Origin: Lates calcarifer
Taxonomy: Eukaryota > Chordata > Actinopteri > Centropomidae
Direction of reading: 5' to 3'
NCBI RefSeq assembly: GCF_001640805.2
Contig: NC_066838.1
Coordinates: 3,937,101-4,001,100, forward strand
Length of the DNA stretch: 64,000 nt
The notes under the pieces are model-generated. The model was not told the origin of the DNA and searched no databases. It saw only the letters and a list, made by a program, of their open reading frames with translations. Of the stretch, positions 11,789-23,891 are shown one piece after another. The position numbers were made by a program, and so were the translations under genes. The first letter of the stretch is position 1; the number at the start of each line of letters is the position of its first letter.

Positions 11789-14694
11789 GCTTTCTCTTCT
11801 CCGTATGGGATCTCCAGTCCTTCTCTTTTCCTAGTACAGTATTCTGACAAGAAGCTGCACTGATCATCTTCCCCTTGCCCAGCATTAGTCCCCTGAGGCA
11901 ACAAATTATTCATAAACTATTTCCTATCTTTACAGATATGCTTTCAAAAAGCTTTTCCATGTCCACCATTTAAGCGCATTAAGGGTGAGCATCGAGTGCA
12001 TGTGTACATGTGTGTGAATGCAGTATCTTAGCTGCCCAAGAGATGTGTCTTGGCTGAAGCACAGTCCTCTCCTCCAGCTTACATCTCACAGGAGCTGCAT
12101 ACACAGAGCTGCATCTTTCGTTCTATCTTTTTCTGTCCCTCGTAGCCCACTGCCCTACAATTCCCCACTTTCTTTTTAACACAAAAGATGCAGCCACAAA
12201 AAATGAAGAAGCTGCCTCCATAGAAGCGGCAGGATGTGATCTTGTTCTTTTCTAATTCTATTCTATTACATTAGATCAGTTCAACTCCTCTCTACTTATA
12301 CAAGCAGATGAAACTATTATTTTATTACTAATGAAAATTCACCTCCCTCTGCCATGTGCAGGTCCTCTCTGCCCACACATATCTTGTTGTAAAGCTCAAT
12401 ATCCAGTAGCTTCCTGCCCTGAGGCACAGCTTGATATTGTAGCACTATAGTAAACAGCTGTTTAACAATTCACAGTGCTTATGTTGATTTAAAAAGTATA
12501 TCTGGTTGTTTGTCTTTGTAAGTGCAAGAGAAAATGTAGAAATCTGACAGGTGCTGAAAGTAGCAAGGGTGAAATAGATTCAGCTTTGGTCTGATGTGTC
12601 ACACAACGACGGCAGTATATGTCATTTCTATCTGGACTCAGAATTCCTTGATGAAAGAGGATTGTGGCTCCAGAAGCTGTTTCCTTTTCTAGAAACATTC
12701 TTGGCATTGAGCTTCAGGGTTCGTTCTTGATGTTGAAAATAGTTTGACATAAATTCTTTATCACAAAGTCTGTGTAGTTGTTTTTTTTTTCACCTCCTGT
12801 ATGTCAGCGTGTGTCAAATGCTTGCTATGTTGCACCAAGTCTTTGCCAACTTTGAAAAAATAGTCAAGACTGTTTAACATGAAGACTAAATGCTGATATT
12901 GGGGTATTGTAAAAAGTTCAGTTCAGCGCGACCCCGATTTCACAAAATGTGCACATTTTTCAAAGGAGAGCACTTATATGTGCATAAATATGTGTATATT
13001 TGTATGTCTGTGATCAAACATTCTTTTCTACTTATTTCACCCTGCAGTTATAGATGCTTCCTGTAAAGGAACAAGGAAGATGGTTTTATGGCTTTGCTTT
13101 ATCGAGCGAATCAGCTTGTTGTTCAGCAGTGTTTGTCCTCTCTCACCTACTTATGTAATGGATACACACATTCACACATTGCCTGGAAACATGAGGAAAC
13201 CGGATTTGTTTTTGCCTGTTAGGAGCTCCCTGTGGAGCTTTTCCTGATCCGGTGTAAGTGTATGTAAACATACACACACAAAAATGCATAGACATAGAAA
13301 CAAGCCTACGCATGTGTACGCATCTATATGCATGGATGAACAGGTGGGCATACATCCATGCAGACACACAGATGTTCATACTGAAACAAATACACATATA
13401 TATGCACACCTTCCTTCCTACTGAGTCAACAAGTTGTTGATGACTTTGGTGTTGATGCTGAAAAAAAAGAAAGGAAAAAAAACACTGTCAAGTTCCCCTC
13501 CAACTTCCACTCAGGATGTGACAGCGATTGACCATTTTCCTGTGGACATACAACGACAATGTCAGCATGAGTAGCCATTAACCTCTGAGCCACATTCATA
13601 AAAAAACATAGCAGCTCAACATAGGCAACAGGATGGACTTTACAGCAAACACAAGTCATGCCTTGACACCACTTCCCCTCTTGAAGTTGGATAAACAGAT
13701 GATGCTGCAGGGTCACAGAGTTCTTATGAATATAGCCTTTCTAAATTCTCTGTGTTTTGAGCATGACTATTTTCACCTTGCATGTTACACAACTGTCCCA
13801 AACATTTCTAAAGGCACAGGTGTTTGTCGCTATTCCAAAAGACGACAGCTTTTATTATAGGGCAAAAGCCGTCTATATAAAGTCTCTTTCTGTCATGCAT
13901 CTTATTTTAGAACTGAAAATTAACATGTCAGTTTCATGTCTGAATAAGTTCCCAATTCACTTTTATGCAGAAGTCACAACAGCAATCTCACTAATTTGAG
14001 ACATTTAATTAACACTTCAAACAGGAATTAAACAAACTTATTTAACTGATTTAAAACTACGAACTCCTTTACAATACCTCAAACTTTTTATCATGCATGT
14101 GCATTCCTGCTTTTCATTTGCAGAAATGAGTCAGCATGTTGTGCAGCTTTTTTACCTCTGTGTCACCTTTTTCCTCCTTAGTATGTATGAAGTCCAAGCA
14201 GAAAAGTTAAGTTTAGATGAGTTGGTGTTGCTGGCACGTAGCTTGTAGCGAGCAACTCCACATGGATACACATTTGCTATCCATGCACTGGGGCATTCAT
14301 GCTTTCAAACACTAGTATGAAGCAAGGGTTCATTACAATGTGTGCAGGTGCTTACTTGTGAATGCAAATGTCTTACTTAAAATATATTGGTTAACCACAG
14401 ACAATGCTAATATTAGAAAATCAATTTAGATACCTGCTAGTTCCATTATTAAATGTGCTACTGCATCATCGAAACAATGTGCTCCTTTTCCGTTTGGTTT
14501 TTCCAGTCAGTGCAAACATGTCATAAGATGCCTATCATGTGACATTTGTAACACACACCTGCATTTCTGGATGTCAGTCTGTAGAGCATGTATAGCATTA
14601 CACAATCCATTCTAACATGCCATAAAGATTGTCATCAACTTTAGCTCATGAATCTCTGGTTCAAAGTTAATGAAGTTAATATCAGTTTCCCTTA
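11788..14694. other. non-coding unique sequence
   Basis: No gene is supported. A polypyrimidine stretch ending CCTGCAG at about 13045 resembles a splice acceptor, but the following reading frames close quickly. A short palindrome TGTATGT-AA-ACATACA lies at 13259-13274. Confidence 0.5.
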
Positions 14695-14830
14695 AATTCA
14701 TTATCTGGGAACCTTGAATGTGTGTATGAAATGTTTGGCCAATCCATGAAGTAAATGTTGAGATATTTTACCTGAATAAGTGAAAACGTTTTTAAAAAGT
14801 CAGAGGGATCACCAGAGTCACCAAATTACA
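14695..14830 (+). mobile_element. fragment of the 'GCTAACATG' fish repeat
   Basis: It carries, in order, a 'gaatgtgtgtatgaaatgtt' block, 'gccaatccatgaag', 'gttgagatatttta' and 'aaaaagtcagagggatcac'. The same order occurs in the longer copy at 18085-18845. It is a decayed partial copy. Confidence 0.6.
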
Positions 14831-15628
14831 TGCATTTCTGTGTAAGATATGTTGAGATATGTCGAGATACAATCATGAATGTCAACCTCATTGTGTCGCC
14901 AGACAAAAAGTAAGGGACTCTTCGAAGTCATAGGATACACTGTTACACGGCTAAAATTGCTGCTTTTGGGGCTTAATGGGAGAGTTGCAGAGTGGTGTGT
15001 CTCACCCATACCAAGGAGTGTGTTTATATCCAAAATGACAGGGGTAATTCTATGATGTGCATGTCTATTAAGCTATACAGAAAATGTTCTAAAGATGACT
15101 GTAACTTCCGTCGTCCATCACAGTTCCCCATCTTTTAAAAAACTGGTCCAATAATGTCTATTCAAGAACCTCTTTACCTCATCAGGCCTCTTCAGGATCA
15201 TGTATGTGACCTCACATTTGACCGCCAGTGCTTCAGATGCATTTACGTCATTTCGAGCAGGTGCACACTTGCCCTTGCATTGCCACAGAAAGCGTGAAGC
15301 AGACTTTAACCTTTATGTACTCCTCTGCCTCCCTCTGCCCTATCCAAAACCCCTGCCCCCCTCCTCTCTCACACTTGAAGCTGTAAGCTCAGTAGGCAGA
15401 ACATCAGCAGAGAGATGTGAAGAGACTGGGGAGGGGATGGGGGGGTGCTTACATTTTTATCTTAGTGGAAGAAAGGGAAAGAGAGGGTTGGGAATGTGAT
15501 TTTGTCTGAGAGAGAGAGGGAAAAAGAGACACACAGTATGAAAGCATGGAGCAGAGCTATTTTTAACTTGCTCTGGCAGTCTGATAGGGCAGGTCTATAT
15601 ATAGTGAGGCAGAGGCAGCTCGGGTAAC

Positions 15629-15656
15629 CGTGTGTGTGTGTATGTGTGTGTGTGCG
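15629..15656. repeat. (GT)n microsatellite, interrupted
   Basis: GT units with one AT step and ending in GTGCGTGC. Confidence 0.85.
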
Positions 15657-16345
15657 TGCATCAAAAAGCCATTCAGGGTTACTGTGACGCTCTGCCTCTC
15701 CAGCTGTAACCAGGATACTCCTAAACCACACACATACACACACTAGTGATGGTCATGCTGATGGTCACCGGCTAATCTTGTTTAATCCATTCACTCAGCG
15801 CATCGCAACACACAACAGTGTCACATTACTTTTCCTGAACCTGAAAGAATGCAGCACACAAACTCCAACTGTTAAATATATTAAACTGAACAAATGAATT
15901 CCCTAACCAGCCCAGAAAGGCAAAGGTAAAGTCAGAGTCTTAAACCTAATTCAACATATGCATACCAGTTCTTTTGTCATTTCAAATTGCTTTCTACATG
16001 CTTTACCATTTGTTCTTCTGGAATCAGTGAACCCTCTCTTTTTGGTAGATGGGATTTTAAGCTGGCCTTCAGATCTCCTAATAAATGCATTTGTGAGGAC
16101 TAGCACTGCTTTCATAGCACTGACACAACTGGCAGGTGTGTGTGAATGTGTGCACATGTCCACAGTACAAATAGCAGAGGGGTTAGCCACAGGGCAGCTG
16201 CTGGTGTGGTCATTTGTTGTTTCAGGTGTTTTGACAGACAGACGGTGAGAGCATGACGGAACAGCTGAACATGTGTCCAGACACATTAAAGTTAGCTCAT
16301 ACTGTATTAGCTCAGCTGCAATTGTAGGCTTTCTCTCTTAAACAC

Positions 16346-16348
<3 letters not shown>

Positions 16349-16381
<33 letters not shown>
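16349..16381. repeat. (AC)n microsatellite
   Basis: About 16 pure AC units. Confidence 0.95.
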
Positions 16382-16384
<3 letters not shown>

Positions 16385-16854
16385 CATAGCAGATTAAGGA
16401 CAGAACAATAAAATGAAGAGCACTTCAGTTACTGTTTCATCACCACTGTTCTTGGTGCTCTGATGTCATTGTCAACATAGACTACAGAAGTCTTTGAATT
16501 TGTGCAAATAAAAATATTCTAACCACCTAGGGAATGCTGAAACAGCATAATGACCAAATACAAAAGTCAAAGGTACCCTGTAAAGTTATGATTACATTTG
16601 GTGTGTCTCACCCTGTGTTCCTTGTTCATTGTTTACATCAGTGTTTGCTAGCTAGCACCCAGCTTCAGTACCTTTGATGATGCATTACTACACTGATTTG
16701 TGCACTGCCGCTACGAACGTCCATTAGCGGAATTAGCATGAAAATGGAACCAGCACATGGTACTTTTTCTTTGTGCGTGATTCAATCAAGATGAGAATCC
16801 ACCACACTGTAGCATTACAAGTGGTCAAAACCAGCAATTTGTTCTCATTTGAGA

Positions 16855-17105
16855 CATTTTAACAATATTTTAACTACTGGGCAGATTTCCATGAAATTTG
16901 GTATGAATATTCATGGTTACCTGAGGACTTAGATGACCTTCTGACCTTAACTCTAACACTACTGTCAGGAAAAAAAAGGGACTACAATGCTTTGTTCTGT
17001 GACAAGGCATCTCAATATCTAACAACTGATTGCCAGATTTCCATTAAAGTTACTGTAGATTCATGGTCACTCAGATCAATCATAATCATTACTGGAACCT
17101 CTCTG
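16855..17105 (-). mobile_element. 'GCTAACATG' fish repeat, reverse orientation
   Basis: The plus strand reads 'actactgggcagatttccatgaaatttgg', 'attcatggttac', 'ctgaggac' and then a second round with 'gattgccagatttccat' and 'gattcatggtcac'. This is the reverse complement of the 'gaatgtctgtacc...ggcaatccat' modules of the copy at 18085-18845. Two successive modules are visible, so the family itself has an internally repeated structure. Confidence 0.6.
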
Positions 17106-17408
17106 ACAAGTCCTCTTTGGCCACCAACATATTGAAAAAATTCTCTGTGTGATACTTGCATTGAAGTTGACTGACAGCTACTTACTGGCATTGTTTTCAA
17201 GTAATTTGAGATAAAGGAAAAAGTCACCATGTCAAGGTCTCCATTAAACTTTACATGAATTAGATAGGAGGCACAAAAGAGACTCTTTATGGGAACATAA
17301 TATTTGCAAGTAGTTTAATGTCAGCCTCTCCTCCTGTTTTAAGATACACTCTTTCCACTCTAGGTAGAGACTGGAGCATTAATCATTTAGCAGATGGCCA
17401 CTCTCTTG

Positions 17409-17412
<4 letters not shown>

Positions 17413-17452
<40 letters not shown>
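17413..17452. repeat. (GT)n microsatellite
   Basis: About 20 pure GT units. Confidence 0.95.
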
Positions 17453-17453
<1 letters not shown>

Positions 17454-18084
17454 ACGCAGCAGAGAAAATGCCATGGCTGAATATCAAGTAACAGTCCTCC
17501 TGACCCTGGCCTTTTTACATAAGCTCCAAAGGTCTCATCCCTCTGCATTATCACACCCCTCATTACTTATTCATGACCAGGAGTTAGACAGTTGAATGTT
17601 GGCCTGACTGTGTGACTGCTTGTGTGTGTCTGTATGACTGTCCATATAAATACATTTTGAATATACAAACAGTATTTGTTGGAGAAGATGTTGACCTTAT
17701 GAAGTGAATTGAGTATTGGCCAGGCTCGATCCATGTTAAATACAGGTTCATTGTTACTGTCATCAGGAAATTCAGTGTCCTAATGAGTTCTATGCACTGA
17801 GGTATACACATTTTAAATTTGGGGAGAACAAAGGACCAATATCATATCAGGAATTGGTACTGGTAGACATAAAATGGGACCACACCCCTAATATATCATG
17901 TATCCTATTTAAGCAGTGTTTAGTCATTGATCACAGCAATTGGTATTATGATCTTCTATTTCTCTCTCACTCAACGTAAGTATTCAAAAAATGTTTGAAA
18001 ATCATGTCTTGGATAGTACATGTACCACAAAATAGCATGATAATGGTTTTCAAGAACATGTAAAATTCAAGATTGATATAAACA

Positions 18085-18845
18085 AGCAAAGCTGAGAGTC
18101 TATGGCCACGTTAATGGCTCTGTAAATGACGCTGTGCTTAAGTACAGCAGTGCTTTGAGCTAAATGCTATAATCATCAAGCTAACATGAAGATGCTGTGT
18201 GTAGTGTTTACCATGTTCATCTTCTGTGCATGTTAGCATGCTAAAATTTGCAAATTAGCACTAAACACAAAGTGCAACTGAGGCTGAAGGGAATGTCAGT
18301 TTTGTATCTGGTCCAAAAAGCCAAAGTATGGAACAAATTTAAATTTGACTTGATGATGACATTTGTTAAAAATTGATTAATGCATGTTCATTTGGGGGAA
18401 AATGAATGTCTGTACCAAATTTAATGGCAATTCATCCCATAGCTGTTTCCACTCTGATCCCATGTCAAACTTAAAATGATGATGGAAGGAAAGGTCAGGG
18501 AGTTTTCATAATCAGTAGGATTCATCCTCTACACAAATGTACATACAGATATTTATGAGATATTTCAGTCTGGAAAAATGAGAACTTTAACCTGCTGGTG
18601 GTGCTATAGGAAAAGTCAGTGGTTCATAAAGTTATGTATAAATATCTGTCGAATTCATAGCAACTCATCCAGTAATGAGATTAACATTCATTGAATAATC
18701 ATAAATTGAACTCATGTGCACTAAAGTCAGATGATCAAAGTATACAATAATGCTGAAAACATGAATCAGAACGAAATCATGACAATCTTTAGTATTAGCC
18801 AGATATTACAGTTTGGAGGAAAGTGTTGGACCTATCATCTGACCC
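18085..18845 (+). mobile_element. long copy of the 'GCTAACATG' fish repeat
   Basis: The most complete copy in the window. In order it shows 'cagtgctttgagctaaatgc', 'caagctaacatgaagatgc', 'tgtttaccatgttcatctt', 'gcatgttagcatgctaaaat', 'gcactaaacacaaagtgca', 'gaatgtctgtaccaaattta', 'ggcaattcatcccatagc', 'agtaggattcatcctct', 'gagatatttcagtctgg' and near the end 'aaagtgttggacc'. I recognise this string of modules as a very abundant percomorph repeat. It is rich in the palindromic word GCATGCTAA/TTAGCATGC. No coding capacity is visible, so it is non-autonomous. Class and formal name are not known to me. Six other partial copies lie in the window. Confidence 0.7.
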
Positions 18846-21800
18846 TTGCCTATCCTTATAAACCCCAACATTTAACATTTTGCACAGATTTCAAATATTG
18901 AAGCAGATAGTTGTATCAACGTCTATCCTATGTGTTTGATGCCGCATAAAACATTACATTACACAGCAAACTAGCTTGGATCATCTGCTAACTGAGGGGG
19001 TTTTATGGCTTCCTCAGAGCAGAAAATCCATAATGCTGCACCAGAGTCAAACACATTTCTTAACGCTTATACCTAGAAAACATAATTCCCCCCAGTTCTT
19101 TTTGTGGGTGGGCAAACTCAAATTTGAGCCCAATGCAACCCATTTGAATGTCACTGTTCAAAATTACTGAAAAAAAACAAACATGCAAGTATCTTTTCCC
19201 TAGCTCAGCGCATTTCCATAGTATGTCATGATATCATATTCTGCGGGCCTCCTTAACCATAACATCTTGCTGAATTCAAATCATCCTAGCATAAAGCAGA
19301 AATGCTACAGGCAGCCTCTCTGCTGTTTTTTCTGCATTGTGTTCTGCATGTGATAGGGTGCCTTCCAGCTGAGTGGCCAAAGAGATAAGCTCCGCTCACA
19401 CACATACATATGCACGCATACACTCATGCATGGACACTGGCTTGCATAGAGACACAGAAAGAGGCAAAGAAACACATCTGTGCAAGGTAGATAAGACCAC
19501 TGCTGAACAAGAGCCACTCACATAGTCAGTTCCCCCGTCTCTCTCTCTATCTTTTCACTTTCAAACACACACACAACCCACCCTGTCACGCCCTGCACAC
19601 ATACCAACCACTCATACCGAAATTTCTACCTGCATCAATCTCTGTTTCTCAAAAGTCTCCCGCTGATTTTCCCTTGCAGGCATCCTTTAATGTTCAGAGA
19701 GGAACTCACATAGAAACAACGTAGCATTTCCTACATTTGATTTGTACTGGTTGTGAATTATATATAAAACACATTAGAAATTCAGTATTTCTTCACCCAT
19801 CCTTGCATGATGATACCTGATTTTTCTGTCTGACTGCACATTTGTTGATCTTTTTCTTTTTTCATTTTAGCCATTGAAGAGAATTCCTGTTGATGTGACA
19901 CTTCCTCCCTGAGCTGTGGCACTCAGCCCTCTGAGAGAGAGCTGCACATTTAGCCGTCCATTTGTGTTGCATGCCCAAGTATTTACCACACACTGGCATG
20001 GGTACCCTCCCCAACACGCATCACAGGGACTCCCAGTAATTAGCCTGGAGAATCACTTGTGTGCACGCAAGCAGCTCGGTTACACGAGGAGCTTGGCAAC
20101 ATTTGCTCACGCATTTTGAGTTCCCTTATTTCACTATATGCACAGAAAAATACTCACACTGAAACAAATGGCACACACACACACACATTTGAGCATCTGC
20201 ACAAATATGCATACGCAAATTAAGAGGGAAATTATGTGCAAACAACATGAACATGCGTGCCTCATGTTCCTCCACCCTGCCCACAACTTTTTTTGTTTTT
20301 ACAGAAGCAGCGGTTTCAGAAAGAAGCTTAGAGAACACAAACACACTCTTTGTATGGTTTCTGGGATGCTATATGTGATGTTGCATGTGCACACGCTCAT
20401 ATAGATCAAAATCTCTGAAGAAACATGTAAATCTGTCTGGTTAGGATAGGAGTGTGATCAAGAGGTTGAATTTTAAAAGGACACGTTAATCCTGAGAGTA
20501 AAGCTCAAATAGAGAAAGCAAAGAGCTTTTATTTTACATAATAAAATTGATCAAAAAGGCAAAAAATATTTTACTGTTATTTGAGAATCAGTTCTAAGAT
20601 GTTAAATAGTTGGAAACATGTTTTGTGCTTAAATTCCCAAACCTGACAACATCTGACAACTTATCTTAATATAGAGCTATATATATAGAATATATGCTGA
20701 ATATATACTTTGATTTATAATGGGAAAAAAGGTTATTAAATAGTATTTGCTATCTGTCAAGAATGGCTGTATGTTTGTTGATTTAACCCATAGTGAGTGC
20801 AGTTTTTCCAGGGCAGGTTGAGAAACAAGCTTTTTTCTGCAATGCACTGTTCGCACTCATTTAGTTACACAAGACTAGAAATATTTATTACACGCACTAA
20901 AAAGTGTCCCAGATTGGGATGTGATGCAGCTTATCTTAATAAACCTGAGCATTTGCATAGGCAAATATCCTTAGAACATAAAACATCTTTAAAGCGTCAA
21001 AGCCCTTCCTCTCATCAGAGGGCCCAGCAGACCCCTTGGCAATCACACGCTACACAGCCATCACACACCAGGGAATTGTATATATGTGTGTGTGTGTGTG
21101 TGCATTCATGTATCCACATTTGAACATACACTGTTTAATTTGCATGTGCATCTGTGTGGATGTGTGACCCCCCCCCCCAAAACTCTCCACCCCCCCTCCT
21201 TTCCCGTAACATCAGGGCCTGTGGTCTCTGGTGGCCACAAGGGGAAAATCTGAAGTGCTTCTTCAGTGAATGAGAGGAGGATGGGGAACCACCAACATCA
21301 TCATCATTTTCAGAGAGAAGGACGGGGGAGGGGAGGCTGAAGAAGAAGATCAAGTATTGACGATAAGAGGGTTTTTTATTTGATTAATATCACATATGAA
21401 ATGTCATTATATTTTAAGGACAGAACCTTGTTGATCCAAACAAAACAATCCATACACATGTTAGACTTCATTTAAATGTCACTAGTCGTGTCTTAATTAG
21501 CAGATGTTTGGAGTTATGAACAGCTAATTTAAAGGGACATACTATATCTGTTACAAGACCTCCACTGTGCTTTGACACTTATTTTTAACTCTGAAGTTTC
21601 AAGACAGCTTTAATAATTTTTAAAAGTCTTTTGGTTTGCATAGGAAAAATATCTCATTTCAGTTTTGTTCATGAGCGTTATCTCTCACATGTCATTCTGT
21701 TGATAAGAATAGTGTGAATTTGTCTGCATTACTCATTCTTGCATTTGCAAAACATTTTTTGTTTTTACCAAATGCCCCATGTTGATAAAAAATGTTGGTT

Positions 21801-22469
21801 TTATCCAGCTGACATGACACATATTCCAATGAGAAATGGCAGCTCCCTCAGTAATAGCAATAACCAGGATACACAAAGTTAGTGCTCGCAGATTGGGAGA
21901 AATAAACTATGAGTGGGTTTCAGACTATGGACTAGTAGCATAGGTTAAAGAGCACAAATGTATCCCTAATTCTGATTATTAGAAATGTGATAGAAAATGT
22001 TGAAAATGGAAAGTATACTATAGACACAATACATCCCAGATGTCTAATATTAGCAGAAAAAGAAGCAAAACTTCACCAAAAGAAACCGTGTCAGGTATCA
22101 TTGATCAACGTAGGTAGATCATGAGAAGAGTCTGTGGTATTTCTTCCTCTGAAAAATTACAAGTATAAAAAGGTGATGCATCCAAAGCCATCAGTCTGAA
22201 ACTCTATCAGCTGTCACCCAGTCCCACACTGAAACACCAAACACGTCAAACTGATCACCAAAGCATTGATCTTACAGAGCCTGACAAATGTTCACACAAT
22301 TCATTTAACAGCCATAAACAGTAACTAATTCTGCACACTAAGTTGTCCATATTTAATTTTGTTTGCAAACAAGTTGGCAGATGATATTAGAGTATTTTGT
22401 AACAAGTTCATTTGGATCTAATGACATAATTAGAGGTCAAATGACTGAATGCAAAGACTGGTTTTGAAA
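18846..22469. other. non-coding unique sequence
   Basis: No gene is supported. A strong acceptor-like polypyrimidine tract ends TTTTAG at 19870, but only a dozen codons follow before a stop and nothing is recognised. A GT tract lies at 21085-21102. A poly-C run (10 C) and a C-rich patch lie at 21168-21200, next to a GA-rich patch at 21300-21370. Confidence 0.5.
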
Positions 22470-23620
22470 AGTGAAGAAAGAGGGAAAGTGATGGGAAACC
22501 ACAGAGGGGAGGATGGAGCATAAAGAGGGAGTTCAAAAATAGGTGGAGGAGGAAATTTTACATGGACATTAGCCGGGTAAGCAATGAGGGACAGGAGAGC
22601 CAAGGCAGAGTTGGGGGGAGGGTATAGGAAGGAGAAGGAGAAGAAGATGGAGGGATGGAGAAGTGGAGGGGGAGGGGGATGAGCAGAGAGAGAGAGAGAG
22701 AGAGAGAGAAATAGGGGAGGAACCAGGGAGGAGGGGGAAGGGGAAGAATGGTACAGCAGCTGCTGCTTATAGTTATAATTGCCTCAATTAGCTGATAGGG
22801 CTGCCACGGCAACAGTGTTTGAGTCGTTGCCATGGTGACCTGAATGCAGCGTCTTCCCCAAGGGGCGAAGTGAAAGAGTGGGGGAGCAGATGATGGTGCT
22901 GATGTTTATGAGGTGAAGAGTTGAGGTAAGAGAGGAAAGATGGCTGAGAGCAAATATGGAGAGAAGACAGAGGAAAGAAGAATGGTTGGAGTAATGGATG
23001 AGGAGGAGAATAAGATGATAACAGCTTTGTAGTGGTGGGATAGAGGGAGAAGAGAAAAGGGAGGTGATGGAGAAATGAGAAGAAAAGCTGTTCTGTAAAA
23101 ATGGCTGAAGGCGTGAATGAGGGATGGTCTGATTATTGCCTGACTGATACTGCTGAAAGGGCTGGCAAAAAGAGAGAGCAGAAAAGCTTGAACATACATA
23201 GATAGAATAGTGGGTGGGTAGAGGAATGGAGAGATGGGAGGTGACAGGAAGAGGAGAAAAGAGATGGTAAAAGGGAAATCAATTGTGGGAAATGGGCGAA
23301 ATGGAGCAAAAATGAAAAAAGAGTACGAGGAGATCAGGAAAATGAAAAAGACCAAAATTGGATGGAAAAAATGGAAAGATTGAATGAGAAGAAATGAACT
23401 TAACAGGAAAGAGAAGAAGAGGTGAATGGCTGGAGAAACCCGTCAATAACAGTAAAAAGTGTGAGGCTGGGAGCAGGAATGTGGGCTGATTGATTAAGGA
23501 TGGAGGTGCAGCTGTGAAATGATGGGGAGAAAGTGAAAGAAAGTGTGGGGTATGTGGGGAAAGAGAGTGGAGGAATAGGAAACAGATATATGAAGGGCTG
23601 CAGAGACTGAAGGAGTTCAT
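22470..23620. repeat. 1.15-kb polypurine (GA-rich) strand with (GA)n core
   Basis: Over this interval the plus strand is dominated by A and G, with repeated words such as GGAGAAGG, GAGGAGG, AGAGAAAAG and GGATGGAG. A pure (GA)n run of about 12 units lies at 22685-22709. An island of ordinary composition at about 22740-22870 divides it. The 149- and 115-codon ORFs on the minus strand (Ser/Pro/Phe/Leu-rich) are composition artefacts. Polypurine-polypyrimidine DNA of this length can form triplex (H-DNA) structures; that is known for mirror-repeat tracts and is not shown here. Confidence 0.85.
22750..22865. promoter_or_regulatory. enhancer-like island with E-box, homeodomain and RFX-type sites
   Basis: Inside the polypurine tract is a mixed-composition island. 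It contains a palindromic CAGCAGCTGCTG (E-box CAGCTG) near 22756, CAATTAGCTGAT near 22784, GCCACGGCAAC at 22803-22813 and GTTGCCATGGTGAC at 22826-22839. The last is close to the X-box bound by RFX factors (GTTGCCATGGCAAC-type). The two GTTGCC half-sites face each other. That such an island survives within a tract of low complexity suggests function, but conservation has not been tested. Confidence 0.3.
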
Positions 23621-23821
23621 TGTCATCTCATTTCCCTTATTTTCCTCTGTGTGAACAATGCTGTCTCCTAAAAGTGACTTTTGTGTACAAGTTCAACAAC
23701 AACAAAGACATTCTGTTGAAAACATATTTAGGACAGGATTCCATTTTCTGTTAAAACAATGTGGAGATGTTAGTTTATGTATTTGGCAAGTCGCAAATAC
23801 ATTGATTCAGAATGTATTTAA

Positions 23822-23891
23822 GCAATATTAACCGAGAGGGTGTGCTTTAACGTCATTTGATGTTAAAGCACACCCTTGAGTTTAATATTGC
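23822..23891. repeat. 70-nt near-perfect hairpin (foldback)
   Basis: Outer arms of 10 bp (GCAATATTAA at 23822-23831 with TTAATATTGC at 23882-23891) are separated by a symmetric 6x6 internal loop from inner arms of 14 bp (GGGTGTGCTTTAAC at 23838-23851 with GTTAAAGCACACCC at 23862-23875). Three more pairs plus a G-T step close the tip. The size is that of a pre-miRNA, but the right half is repeated at 24397-24463, so it is more likely the terminus of a foldback transposon. Confidence 0.85.

Larger units (their letters stand above)
14831..16854. other. non-coding stretch with microsatellites
   Basis: No supported gene. ORFs of 96-111 codons on both strands at 15951-16286 overlap each other in antiphase and have no recognisable domain. 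A CT/GA-rich patch lies at 15340-15540. Confidence 0.5.

Noticed and set aside
11055..11913. ORFs with Thr-His or Cys-Val runs
   Set aside because: They translate CA/GT microsatellites.
15951..16286. Overlapping ORFs on both strands
   Set aside because: Antiparallel overlap with no domain in either; the local lack of stops in both is likely chance.
19870..19915. Possible terminal exon after TTTTAG, about a dozen codons
   Set aside because: Too short and no partner exons or polyadenylation context.
22558..23626. 91-, 149- and 115-codon minus-strand ORFs
   Set aside because: They are products of the polypurine tract. Phe/Ser/Leu/Pro-rich translations with no domains.
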